From NCBI GenBank assembly GCA_023078555.1, contig CM041200.1:1744001-1808000 (forward strand): a stretch of DNA of 64,000 nt, read 5' to 3'. Position 1 is the first letter of the stretch. Each line of letters begins with the position of its first letter. Position numbers and translations under genes: made by a program. This document shows positions 46,665 to 59,337 of this stretch, in pieces. Source of the DNA: Ulva prolifera. Its lineage: Eukaryota; Chlorophyta; Ulvophyceae; Ulvales; Ulvaceae. The notes below the pieces were generated by a model. The model had not been told where the DNA came from and made no database searches. It was given only the letters and a program-made list of their open reading frames with translations.

Positions 46665-49600
46665 CTACTCGTCGATGACGACTGCACCAGTATCGGTGCT
46701 CTTGACCCTGGGTTGCCTTGAGACGAGCTCCACGACTTCCACCTTGTCCCCAATCTGGAAGTCCTCCCAATCGTGAAACATGATGCCACATTCCACGCCG
46801 GACCCAACCTGATCAGTGTCATTCTTGCCCTGCCTCAGGTGGCGAATCTTGCCTTGCCAGATGACTTCCCCATACCGCCTGACTCGCACGTGTAATGCAT
46901 CCCTACGCACCCGCCCATCAACGACCTGCAAACCATTCACATGCTCTGTGAGAAACAGCTTGATCAGCTGTGCCGGTCACCTCAAGCATGAAGCAGGAGC
47001 CAACAGATGTCTGCACACGGACACGAGCACTTGGCGGGGAACACCTTGCAGCCTGCGATGGCAACCTTCTTGTTTGCAGATACAGCCTTGCGCACAGATG
47101 TGCTGAAAGTTGCTAGAATCTCCACCTCTCCTGTGACGACCTCTTCCTTGATCGCCGGGGCAGCGTCCACCAGCATCCCTGACAATGAGTCTAGAAGCTT
47201 GTATATCACCCTGTACAAGCGTGGGGCATCAAGTACAGAGGGAACACTGGCTAGCTCACAAGTGCATCACATGGAGAGTAGAGCAGACGAACCACTGCAG
47301 TCAGGTGCACACCTGCTCTGTACCACCTGCACCCCCAGCCTTGCGGCTTCCCGTTCGATTGTCACAGGCACGTTGACCCCAAAGCAGGCAATTCGGGCTC
47401 CGGCGTCCGCGGCAACTTTTATATCCCTCTGGCTCGGCGGTCCAACAGACGCGGCAATGACCTTGAACAGTATTCGGCCTGTGTTCAAAGCTAGTAGAGA
47501 CGAAGTTAACGCCTCCAACGATCCGTCCACATCCGCGTGCAGCAACAGCGGTACCGACGGCCGTAAAATCCTGCAGCAGCGCATTCAACGCTGTAAAATT
47601 ACCTGCAACAGCTCAATGAGACTACATTGAGGACCAGACACATGAAGCGTACTGCTTGAGCTCCCCTGTGTCCTCATTCACCACATCTTCGAAGCGGTCC
47701 TTCGACAATTCGTCCATGCGGGTGTGATGCCTGGCCTGTGAGCGGGCAGCTCGAGCTTCTGCCACCGCCCGTGCCCGGCTCTCAGATATGGCCGCTCGGA
47801 GCAAGTCTCCCGCATGTGGGAGCCCCTTAAGCCCAGACACAACTGCAGGCATACCTGCAACGCACAATCGGCATCGTGCAAGCACCCTCCGTGAACATGT
47901 TAGCCAGCCTCACGTGCGCACAAACACATGCCAGTCCGCACCCGGCTTCACTGACTGCAGAGATCGCCCATCTGGGTCCTGCAGAGCACGCACACGACCG
48001 TGCTGCTTGCCGACCACGAACGGCTGCCCGATGCTGAGCGTTCCCTTGCGCATCACCACAGTTACCAGCGGCCCCTGGCCCCGGTCCACCTGCGCCTCAA
48101 CGACTGTGCCCTCGGCAAGCGTGTCTACTGGAGCTGAGACACCCAGCACCTCCGCCTGCAGAATGATAGCCTCCTCGAGCTCGGAAAGTCCCAGCCCTTT
48201 AGGGGCTGCAACCTGCACCACCTGCACGTTGCCGCCTGCAGACTCGAGCTCCAAGCCCTCGGCCAGTAGCTCTGCTTCTACCTCTGCGGGACGGGCGCCC
48301 GGCAGATCACATTTCGTCATGGCTACAATCAGCGCGCACTTGGCGCCGTGTACATGGCGAATGGCCTCTCGCGTCTGCTGCATCACGCCGTCGTCCGCAG
48401 CAACCACCAGTACTGCGATATCTGTTACCTGGGTGCCTCTTGCGCGCATTGCACTGCACAAGTGCAGCCTTCGTGTGAGCCACGTCCATTGCAACACCGA
48501 AGCTAATGGCGAAATGATGTCGCATGTGGAACATCATTGGGCATGGCACATGCATCAAGCTGGTGCTACTCGAGCTTCTACGGCGTCCAAGGGCAGTTGC
48601 TCCGCTGCTCAATGCAGACACTGCAAACGCACCTAAATGCTGCATGTCCTGGTGTGTCGAGGAATGTGATCATGCTCTTTGAAGCGGGCATGGGAACTGA
48701 GAATGCTCCCACATGTTGTGTTATGCCTCCTGCCTCTCCCTCAGCCACTCTTGCGTTTCTCAAGCGGTCCAGGAGCGTTGTCTTTCCATGGTCCACGTGG
48801 CCAACAATGGTGACAACAGGAGGGCGGGGCTGGACATCTGCACTGGATGATGACGACTCAACTACGACATCAAAACCTTCCTCCAGGGCGACCAGCTCTG
48901 CTGCATCCGGTGAAATTCTGCACACGATCTCCCGTTGACGAGAGCAACATGACCAGCAGAAAGCACATAAGCTAGCTGTGAGGGTGCTGGATACGTTCAC
49001 TGCAGGCTCTAGCAAAGATTGAGTTAAATCAAGCCGCACATATCCTCTACCGACTCGGTCACTTCTCCAAGAACTGCTAGCTTTGCATCCAAATCTGTGG
49101 TGCTCAAATGAAGCATTCTGGCAAGGTCCCTCAGGGTCATGTCGTCGGTGATGGTAATAGCCTGAGCCTGTGTCGGAGCTGTGTGCTTTGTGTCACGGGA
49201 TTGTGATCTCATTCTGTCATGCCTGAATTCCACATGAACTGATTGGCATGACCATGGAGCTTTCCTCAAACAATTACAAAGAACACTGATGCAGAAGACC
49301 CTCTTTCAAGCAAAAGTGTCCCATCATAAGACACTTCATACAGTTCATCTTCCCCTCTCTGTCATGCAACCTGGGGCCGACAGTTTTGGCACTTGAGTGA
49401 ATGTGAAAAACGACCGCGTACGCGCATAAAATCTGATCAACAGCACCAGCCACCCAGATACACACCTGACCTTCTGTTGCAGGCCAGTTCGGGAGTCTCT
49501 CTGCACCATCTGATTGATCATGTCCATCGCACTCATGTGCTGTGAAGGTGACGCAGTGTCTGCCTGCATCTGTTTTTCGTGCACGGCGGACGAGCGCAGT

Positions 49601-50847
49601 GGCCGGAAGCCTGGTGCCTGGTGAACACGCTTTGAATCATGCATTGGTTGCACATTATGTGCCCAAGGGTCTGTCGCACTAGTCGGTTGCTCCCATGTCC
49701 TGCTGGGCATCCCATCCCGATGGCGGGATCGCTGCCTGGGGAAGCTGCTTGGCTCCTTCAAAAACTCTGGAACCTGGCGGTTCTGAAGCAATGGTGACCT
49801 ACCCGAGGAATCGGCAGACAGAGACAGCTTGGCTGCCTGCGGCGAACTGACATCTGTGGCACCGGTTGCAGCTGGGACATCCTGGGACAGCGCAGACAGT
49901 GCGCTGACGGATGATGCAGCGGCTACAGTGGCATCTTCTGTTGGCTGTGGCACTGGAAGGTCATGTGGAGAACCCTGCAGGGCATCAAGCAAAGGTGCAG
50001 CTTTCTGCTGGGCCCTTGCACGCTCCAATAGAGACAGGGGCCTAGGCTTCTCTACAGCAGATGCCTGCAGTGCCGATAGCCGGTTGTGGCTTCCAGGGCT
50101 TGGTGTGGGCATCTTGGGACAAGCGATCTGTGTCTGCACAATGCTGGTGGCGACTGCTGGCTCAGCTTGGTGGAGATGCGCTGCTGAGGCTGCAGATGGC
50201 ATGGGCTTCATGTGCATGAGGTCAGCACCTCTTGGGTGCGGGCTACCCCGAATGCTTCCTGGCACGGACAGACCTGCGCCTGCGCGCGGCCTGAGCAGCG
50301 GGCTGACCTTTGCCTCCATGCCTGACAAGGTCAGCTTGGCGTGTGCACCTTTTGTGTGCTGATGAGCGCCCATCACTCCACCAAGCTGTGGAGCAGTAGA
50401 CATTATACCTGCTTGCAAAGCTCTTTGGCCGTCATGCGGCGCATACACGGACCCATCCACGACAGAAGCTCCAAATCGGCCCAGTGGTTGGGCATGACCA
50501 TGCAAATTGGAAGGAGGCCGAGATGCAGCTTCGAGCAGCGACATCCAGGAGCCTGCAATCTGTGGACGCAGGGCATCGCAATGAGCCGAAGAGACACTGT
50601 GATTCTTTCCGGCGTTTGCACTCTGAACCGGGCCCTGCTGCATTGCATGCCGCAGCAGTGGTACAGCAGATGGATCACTGGCTTGCACTTGCGCGTGTGC
50701 GCTCTGAAGGACTGCTTTCGGCGGCTGATCATCTTTTATCACCACATGTGATGACTGAGAACGCTGTGGCTCATGGACACTCTCTTGCCCTGCCACTGCC
50801 ATCCCCTGCTGTCCATATGCTGCACATCCGAAGGATTTTACGGACAT
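46665..50847 (-). CDS. Organellar translation initiation factor IF-2
   Basis: Bacterial-type IF-2 brings initiator tRNA to organellar ribosomes with GTP. Core exons: 49,040-49,269; 48,633-48,917; 47,942-48,453; 47,653-47,854; 47,313-47,570; 47,045-47,210; 46,665-46,925; phases close (637 residues from 49,269). Motifs: [19 protein letters not shown]1 [22 protein letters not shown]3 DTPGHAAF, G4 as [53 protein letters not shown] and a beta-barrel end with [14 protein letters not shown]. Upstream, 49,345-50,847 is one disordered, Pro/Ser/Gln/Ala-rich 500-residue frame; splicing at a GTGTAT donor (LQQKVR) to an acceptor near 49,250 (HVEFRHDR) is in phase. I infer a long disordered N-terminus as in chloroplast IF-2. 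Plastid versus mitochondrion is not settled. Confidence 0.88.
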
Positions 50848-51952
50848 TCTTGCTGCGTAGATTCAGGGCGACAGTGAAGTGTTCAATCCGGTGATTTACG
50901 GAAGCTGCTATGCAAAGGTGCTGAAACAAGACAGAGGTATAGTGTGGACACTGGTATGCCAATCAGGCGCATTGCAGCATGTGCAAGCGCCGAGTACATC
51001 TACAGGATTGTGTGCATGGCCCGTGCTCCAGCATCAGGGTCTGTGCAGGCATGCTAACAGCTAGACTTCAAAGCATATGGGTCAGCAGGTCATCTCATGC
51101 GAAAGTCGAAGTGAAATCAGCCTACAGATAGTACAAGGAGGATACAGTATTATGTATGTCCGCAGCTAGCATGAAGGAAGCCGTACATTTAAAACAATGC
51201 GACGCATCTTCATTTGGCACAGGCGCCACGCTTTGCCTGGAAAGCTCGGATAGACCAGAGTCTATGATATTTGACCTGGTGACATCAAGAGATTGCGCCG
51301 ATTTTGCTGGGGTCACGGTGTGCAGGTACTCTTCCGCCCAAATGGGTCGCTGTGGGCGCCGTGCCATGCCCCATGCCGCTGAAGAGCTGGACTCACCTGC
51401 TGTGGTTCCAACGCTCAAGCGGACTTACGATGACATTGCATTCACAATTTGATAGCAGTTTGTGATGCGGGAGTCTGGAACGATTGACTTCCAAAGGCAG
51501 TACACCTGTGGACAGTGTGGCATGACCTGGTAGGTTTCGCAGGAACCAACTGTCAGGACAAACCCGTGATCACGACCATCGAATTCATGATATGGACTAA
51601 ATTGGAGGAACGTACTGCTGCTGTGTTCTGCGGCCCGGCCCTGGCTTCTATTTAGGGACTTGAGTACTGTTTTCAATGCATTGTCTTGATGATCCTTCCC
51701 AAATATCAGGAACTGAGACATGGAAAGAGGCTGATCAAGACGCGCATGGTGCCTGAGCAAGGTTGTCTTAGGGCGTCTATGGATTGGTGGATCTCGCGAA
51801 TGGACTGGCGTCACAGATGCAGCCCTGTGGGTTGCATCAATGCTTGGCTTCTTTGCGCAGCCAAAGTACCCATGCAAGACCTTCAAATCTATGTGACTGT
51901 CTGAGCGCTGATACCTAGCCAGAACGGCAACGTGGCAGGTGACGCTCTTCAT
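50848..51952 (-). other. Possible 5' exons of the IF-2 gene
   Basis: Minus-strand frames at 51,425-51,952 (starting MKSVTCHVAVLARYQRSD, basic, few acids at first) and 51,122-51,418 (RRPQRPIWAEEYLHTVTPAK) are open and face IF-2. An organelle transit peptide is expected around here. No joining splice sites were proven. Confidence 0.3.
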
Positions 51953-54900
51953 CTGCTTGGGTGCCTTCGCGGATGGCCTGCTGCTGTCAGTGCCACAGGT
52001 TCAAATGCATTTACGGGCAAACGCTTCACACATTATGCACACATCATGTATCAAGTCAAGGAGCGATAGATGCTAATGGGCCGCTGTGTAAGCCCAACCA
52101 TCGCGCGGCAAACGGAAATCGCAACCTCCCGAACCACCTCGAGCGTACAGAACAGGCAAACGCGCACTGGCCACCCACCGGCTTCGCTGGCAGCGACAAA
52201 TGCAACGTCAATCACTGGCTATGCGTGGTTGTGTAAGCGTGATCGCCGTCCGGTGCAGGTCAGTCCAGCGGAGACTGTCTGCGAGATGGCAGCTCGTTGA
52301 CTATCAGCATGCATGAGGGACAGAAAGAGATCGCACTCATGGCCACGGTACCACGTTTGCCTTGCCTCATCGGCTAGAGTGCGAGTTGGTGGTTGCTCCT
52401 TGCGTCGATGCGGGTTGTTGCCATATGTTGGTTGATTCGGGTCCGGGCTCTGCCATACAATGGCCCGAGATCTTGTGAATTGCATTCTTAGATGTGCCTT
52501 GCTATCCCAAGCATAGGCTGGCCAACAAATACACCATAGCCACTTCCTTTGCCTCTGACACTGGGCTGCAACTGAGCCTATGATATATCAGATTGACATG
52601 CAGCATCAAGTTGCTGGTGTGAGGCCGGGCACATGCTTTCGAGACAGTACAAGGGCCCTGGGCATGTATAATCGTGTGTTGAGCCGCGACATACAACAAG
52701 CTACCTGACCACAAGCCTAGTTTGTATGCCAAAGCTTCCGGTCTGCAGTGGCGGCCCTCAAAGTCACAGCATCCCCTGACCCGCGCTTCAGAAATGTGAA
52801 CAGCCTATAGGCTGTCCTCGTATATGTCCGCTGCGGAACGAACATAGGTACAAATACTCAAGAGTACCAGTACCGAGCGGCAGTCTGAAGGCAATTGAAT
52901 CGATGTGGTTCCCCCATGTCCAATGTGTTACAAGGGCAACGTCAGCGAGGCAGGGTCACCGCAGACAACGTGGATTCACATAGCACGAACAAAACTTACC
53001 CAGCATCGTACAATTACACTGCAAGCAAGCGCAGCCGCAGTACTGTGCAATCTTGCTGCTGACCTAGATTACTCCCAAAACACAAGCGGCAGCCCCCCGG
53101 ATTCTCTTAAGCACTCCCCAGCGCACCTCAACACGCGTCTACCCTCACACCGCGCCACATCATGGTTGTATTCTTACGCTGCTTGCTGGTCTCACGGAAC
53201 TGCCCGCCTTGCCGCCTTTATCCTTGTAAATTGTAACACACGCTCACTGTTGAAATGTGACTCAGCATCTAGAAACATCTGGAAGCTGGTATGTGTCACG
53301 GCCTAGAGAGGCCTAGACAGAACCAGACCTAACAGAAGGATCTGGACACACGGATGTGTGTATGCTGTCTAGAGAGCAGTATATCACAGGCATTAGGCCT
53401 GGTGTGTGGAACATATATAAGCACGCGGCTGTGCTTGTGTTGTTCACCTATCGCAACTCTTCGCATTGTTGGTCCGCTGTAACACCGATACAGACCAAAC
53501 CTCAACACTCACACCGCGCCACACGCAACCCGGGTCCAAATCTCCCCACGCAAAAGCGTACGCACAATCACTGGCGACAGCGCCACAAGGTAGTGCATGA
53601 AGTCTGTTCTACTGTAGAGGCACGATGCACACCGCGATCCGGCTCCCTCAACGTTCGGGATCGGGTCATTTCAATCCGGTCCTCAGGTTTCGATCCGTCG
53701 CTTATTATTGCCCGCCGGTTACTGCCCGCCGTGCGTGCAACTGTGATACCTCGGCACGCAGCGAGCTTTGAACACTTTTTGAACTGAAATGAAAATGCTA
53801 TGACTTGCTTGCGTCATGACGCGTCAAAGCTGCATGGCGAAGGTTGAAAGGAGCGACACGTCTGCTTCCGGGGCGTTCGCAACTGTGCACTGGCTTTGGT
53901 CACCAGTCTGGTGTCGCCGACGACTCCAGCTCTGAGCAGTTTGACCGCCTCTGCGTTCGCAGCCGAACACTCTATCATCAAATAATGGTAGAGCTGTGTA
54001 AAGCTTGCGTGATCGAGACCGCGTGAGCGTTGCAGCTGGGACATTGTTAACGCAGTGACATCCTCACAACACTACCGAAGCTTGCTGCAGCAGTAAAATC
54101 ACACCTAGTGGTTCACTTTGAGGCAGCAGCGTCGCGTTATGCGTGACCGTATGTGCCCTGGCATCGGGAGATGACAGACAGCACTCGCAACGCATTACCC
54201 ATACAGCATGCTCCCGCAAAGTGATAATGACGTTGACACTGTATCTGTTTGACGAATGCGGCAGGGCTGTGGCAACGGTCGGGCTTGCTATAGACAGACG
54301 TGCAACTCGGTGCGCGATACCTCCATCGCCAAGGCTACAGAACCCCTGCTATCCCAGCTTCTTCACGCTACTATACAGATAGAGATTTTATCTACATGGA
54401 GTTCTCACAGTTGCAGATGCGTGCTGCCTCCGGCACGCAGCGTTACAGCCGCAACAATCGATCGGCATGACGAGAGCTCTCAGCGTGCACGCAGCATCGT
54501 TAGCCAGTTTGTGGAACTCCACTGATGTTGTATCTTCACTCTTTCGAATCCATTAGCACTGTTGAGGGCATGTAGTGCGCCAATCCGGTGGTGGTGGCAC
54601 CAGCCTGGCTACACAGGCTCCATGCATCGTGAATGGCGCGTTGCTGACGGCGTGAGCCATGAGACCAGCTGAGATCAGTGAGGACCGGTTATGGGAGACC
54701 CTCCGGCGCCTGGAGTCCAGGCCGGCGGGTACGTGACACAGACATCACCTGTGAAGGGCACGAAGGGATAGAAGACAAGGTAATCACCGTGCTGAGCGGT
54801 CCGTATCGCATAGGCAGGACGCATGCATTTATACGTGCGATAGCGCTTAAGCCCAGGGCTAGCGCGGATACTCCACGTCATAACCGAGATGTGAGGGCAC

Positions 54901-55726
54901 GTGGACCTGTGGTGTGCCTGTCAATCCTTACCAGGCTCCTTGTGCACCGTGTTTAAAAAAAAGAGTCCAATGGGTTGAGGTCAGTACACAAGCTACCCCC
55001 TCCGGATATCCGGTTCAGGAGATTGTAAGTTCGACTCTGCGTGCGCTTTGGGAATCGAAAGCTGTACGTGACCACCTCACCTAGGACAGGAGGAGGCCCT
55101 GTGAGTCGCGTACGGTCGGGGTCTGGGGGGGGGTTTCCAGGTGTCCTGCGGCATATGTGGTCCCGTTACTTCGGAGTTGTCAATGGCCAATAGGTAGGAT
55201 ACGGCTCAGTAAATCCAGATTCACTTTTACTTTACCCTGACCTCAGAGACTGGCCGTGCCCTCTGCCACCTGCCTACATGCTGTGGTCGCTGACCTATTC
55301 ATATCGTATTGCACATTGATGCACTACAGGTGTTGATGTATGCATATATACTGGTAAGCCTATTGCGTAGACGATGAAGAATGCAGAAGAGGCAGAGCAC
55401 AGTGTTGAGCAAGAGAGCCAATTTGTGCGATTGATGTGCGGACAGCCAGATTGTCAAACGGAAGCAGTCTGTTTCAAAAGTATACCATGCGTCTCCCATG
55501 TGTAATGTAAGGTACTGCAAGCTCAGTGAAAAGCAACAAACACGTGCCACCAGGCTGTACGGTGTTGGCAGGGCATCTGATTCCAGTGTGTGTGCTGGAT
55601 AACCTGACCGCATGCAGGATCACGATGGCTATGCTTTGCCCAAGGAATGATAGCCGTCCACAACAGCAGGCGTAGTTAATTGATGTGTAGAAGAAGCCCG
55701 CAAATTCCGGGCCGAAGGCGACAAGG
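51953..55726. other. Intergenic, about 3.8 kb, no gene recognised
   Basis: Short frames only. Contains a weak LTR-like segment (53,294-53,484) and an internal direct repeat (CTCACACCGCGCCACA at about 53,144 and 53,505). Nothing else supported. Confidence 0.55.
53294..53484 (+). repeat. Weak solo-LTR-like segment
   Basis: Opens TGTCACGGCCTAG and closes CGCTGTAACA, with a TATA-like CATATATAAGCACG near 53,410. About 191 bp. No target duplication, primer site or coding partner was found, so this is only suggestive. Confidence 0.25.
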
Positions 55727-58700
55727 CTACCAAAAATCTTCTTCTGGCTGTGTTTTGCTTGAAGTACTGACCACCGCCTGCCGATTGTACATGTCTGCCA
55801 CCTGTTCAGGAGATGTCGTCTCTTCTGGGCCTTTATCATCACGGACCCGTACAAGCCGTGGAAATCGGATTGAAATACCCTTGGAGGCATCAGCATGTCC
55901 AATGGCTGCTGTGTACACAGGACTGATAGACAGGTCTGCTGCCTTCACTTCCCAAACTACCTTTGCGTCAAGCCAAACATCTGGAATCAGCTTATCAGTC
56001 ACCCTGCAACAGCATGGCATCATGACAGACCCGTGTCAAGCAGGTGGCAGTGAACAAGCTTAATGCCGGCCAGTGCGTGGGTCAGCAACAGGGTTCAAAA
56101 CCTGTAGTATCTTGGAGCTTGTGAAATCACATGCTCCTTCAGCTGATCAGATAGCTCTTTCAGAAGTACTTCAGAAAATCCTGTCCCTATTTTGCTGATG
56201 CTCTGAAATTCTTCTGCTTCTGAGTCGTATATGGCAAGGAGGAAAGACCCATAACCACCTGCAGGTGCTGGTCGGTGCGTTAATGTATTCGAGGATGCTC
56301 AAAGCTTCACGCTTGTTAAACCATTGTGTGCCCACTCCAGCGCCGCGATGTCGTGCTCTGGATTGCCATATATCCAACGCAACTTTACACATAACACACC
56401 AGTGATGGACAGAAAAGGCATGCACAGTACCTGTTCGCTTTCCCTTTCCATGCAATGCACCAATGACTGTGACATCGAAGGTATCCCCTTGCCCCTCTAG
56501 ATAGTCTTTCTTGAGCTTCAACCAATTTAATGAGCGCTTGCTTGGCTCATATGAATCATCTAATGTCTTAACAATGAGCCCTTCTGTACAAGCTTTGACG
56601 GACTCCTCCAGAAACTCCTGCACACATGATCTCGGAACAGACTCACATGCGGACATCCCAACACATCTGAAGACGACGAGATCAGTCACTACCCACACAG
56701 CCAAGATCAAAGCACACCTGGAGCTCATCAATATCTCGGCTGGTCTTTGCCGTTGCAAACTGGACCTTGCCTTCCTCCGGGATGATGGAGCGATACATCG
56801 CTTGGCGCCGGTCGCGCAAAGGCTTCCTAAGCAGCACCTCTCCGTCCAAGTAGAGACAGTCAAAGCAATACAGCACAACCTGCACACTCATCGAGACTGA
56901 CCCCGGCAGATGCAAGCTGATCCCACCTTCTGCAATAACAGCATCCCGGCAAAGGTGCATGTTTCAGGCCTATGAGAATACCTGAATCTTGACTTCTTCT
57001 TCCTTGACATCTTTTCGTTTTCGGGTAGTCAGAACTTGAAAAGGCAGAAACACCTTCTTCTGGGAATCCCATGCTTGAGCCTCACAGTCAAGGACAATGC
57101 TGCCAACTCCAGGCGCAAGAGCCTGCCGCATCCGCCCAACAACATCTGGATATTTAGAGGTCGTATTTTCCAGATTCCGGCTGTAAATGTGTACGGAACC
57201 GTCATCCAGTACATGTACCTTCAACAGACACACAGCACATGTGATGTGGACCACAAGCCACAATTTTTGTGAAATCTTTTCACAGAGACATATGGCAGAA
57301 GCAAACTGACGGCATACCTGAGCTCGCTCACCATCATACTTGTACTCACAAGTAAACTCACTGTCAGCAAACTTGTCAAGAACCTCAGAGACACCGTTGG
57401 TGGGCCGAGCCAACATCGCTTTTACTGGGATCCCTGGCTGAAAGTGGACATGCTCCAGAAGGTTTTCAGTGCCGTGCTCAAGCAGAGCAGGTATCAGCTT
57501 CTCATAATCCGGGCACTCACTGTATGCTTTCCTAACAGCAACGGCCGCATGTTCCAAGGCATTTGCAAGATCGTCTTCTGATGACTGCTTGCAGTTGGAA
57601 GTTTTGAGCCTCTGCACAGTGCCCTTTCTCTATTGCTTGCCAGTACCAACTTTCACAGTGGACAGCAGATGCACTCCGGAAACTACAGTCATGGACATAC
57701 TGTCCGATCATGTCAATGTGCCCCATGGCACAGCATTAGAAGAACATACTTCAAGGGTGGTAGCTTGTGCAAGCGCGATCAGAACAGATTGTTCTGCAAG
57801 TCCAATGCGGAGCTTGCCTTGTATTGACCGCACAAGGAATCCAGGCTCGGCATCCTTAGCTGCAGCCAATAGCTTCATTATGTGGTTTTTCTTTGCATCT
57901 TGGCTTTTGTGGCCCTCCAGCATTGCTATCGTTTTCAACTGCTGGAAAACACCCTGCAGCCAATTCAGTTGTCTGCCTGCAATCACTTTGGAACACCCAT
58001 TGCAGAGTTCTGAAATCTCCACTGGGTGGCGATGATTCCAGTCGTGAAAAAGAATTGCCACCTTGATCGTTAAAGGCTTCGTAGGAAACATTGTTCTCTG
58101 TTTTCCCTTGCTATTGCATGCTACCTCCCCAAGGTCTCCAACAGATGCATACTCCTTCTTCACCTGTGCTTCTTGCCTGCCTGTAGCCTGGGCCAACGAC
58201 TTGATCAAAATGGCATCACCAATTCCAAGCTCAACTCCAGAATGTGCAGGAGCAACCTGCATGTGTGCTGTCCTGCATTGACGACACAGCCATGCACCAT
58301 TCAACATGACCCACGGCAGTCTAAGCGGCTCACACCTTGCTTGTGCACAGATAAACCATTGGTAACAAGTCGGAAGGAGTCAGAGCAATGACACATCTCA
58401 TGGAGTTGGTGAGAGCGGCGATTATGGCAAGCCTTTTGGACTGCGGAGCAATTTCATTGAATGTCGCAGCGAGGAATGCATAAGGCACAGGTTGCCCAGC
58501 CTGCCATTTCGCCACAGCAACATGAGCATCCACATCGAAATCAGCATGCAGAGCGGCTGCAGCTAGTGCTCCCGCGCCTACGCCGTCAACCTTTGTAGCT
58601 GCAGCACCCTTGCGCGTTCCTATCAGGCTGTGTATGCTAGGCTTATAGCATTCCCTGCCATCATCTTGCTCTAGCGTAGGGGCCATGTTTTCAGCATGTT

Positions 58701-59337
58701 CTATGACCTGCTCCTCAAACATGTGCTAGTAAGTGTTGATCAACCCGACGCTTTACAACACTGCAATCTAAAGTATGGGTGATGCAAACCTGTTCATCGG
58801 GAAAATCCGCCCCGCTTTTCTGTTCATGATCTATGTCAAGCCTCGGCCGCTTTGTTGCCTGCAAATAACATATTGTTACCGATTCGAGTCGCTATGCTGC
58901 AGAACCTCCAGCGTCCAGGTCACACCAACTGCAAGGTGGGTACGTCTTCGTCTGTGTCCTCGAGGTCCTCAAGTTCATGCTTGTTCGCCTTTTGCTGCAC
59001 ATCCTGTACGAACCACCGTCACGAGGCATGCAAACCTATGCGGACATGCTATCACAGCCATGGTGGAGGCAAACCTGTGCTCCTTTTCTGCGGATCCGCC
59101 CTAAGGCACACTGCAACATAATCAATGTGTAGTGAATGTTGCTGATAATACGATGAAGGATTGCGGTCTCGAGATCACCTGATACTTGGGCTGTGCATCA
59201 GTGCTGGTGCCATTTGATAGTTGTTGTGGCTTTCCCTCGCCCGACGCGTCATTCGCCTTTCGAGGAGTTCCAAGACTTTTTTTGGGTGCATTTTTGCTGC
59301 CGAAGAATGCATGGATTGACTTCTGTGCTTCAGACAT
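55727..59337 (-). CDS. LIG1: DNA ligase I, ATP-dependent
   Basis: Seals Okazaki fragments and repair nicks in the nucleus. Eleven exons: 59,179-59,337; 58,944-58,994; 58,336-58,725; 58,062-58,256; 57,750-57,953; 57,587 down to 57,318; 56,982-57,218; 56,718-56,879; 56,431-56,617; 56,102-56,258; 55,727-56,003. Every junction is in phase, giving 762 residues, close to plant enzymes. A PCNA box QKSIHAFF sits at residues 5-12. The DNA-binding domain has [46 protein letters not shown] and [14 protein letters not shown]. The nucleotidyltransferase has motif [11 protein letters not shown] (catalytic Lys), [31 protein letters not shown] and WLKLKKDYL. The OB fold has [12 protein letters not shown] and [19 protein letters not shown]. 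All catalytic motifs are intact. None of its introns uses GTGCG. Confidence 0.97.

Noticed and set aside
54950-55130. Possible tRNA or SINE with a B-box-like AAGTTCGACTCT
   Set aside because: No cloverleaf forms, the A box is unconvincing and no repeat copy was seen in the window.
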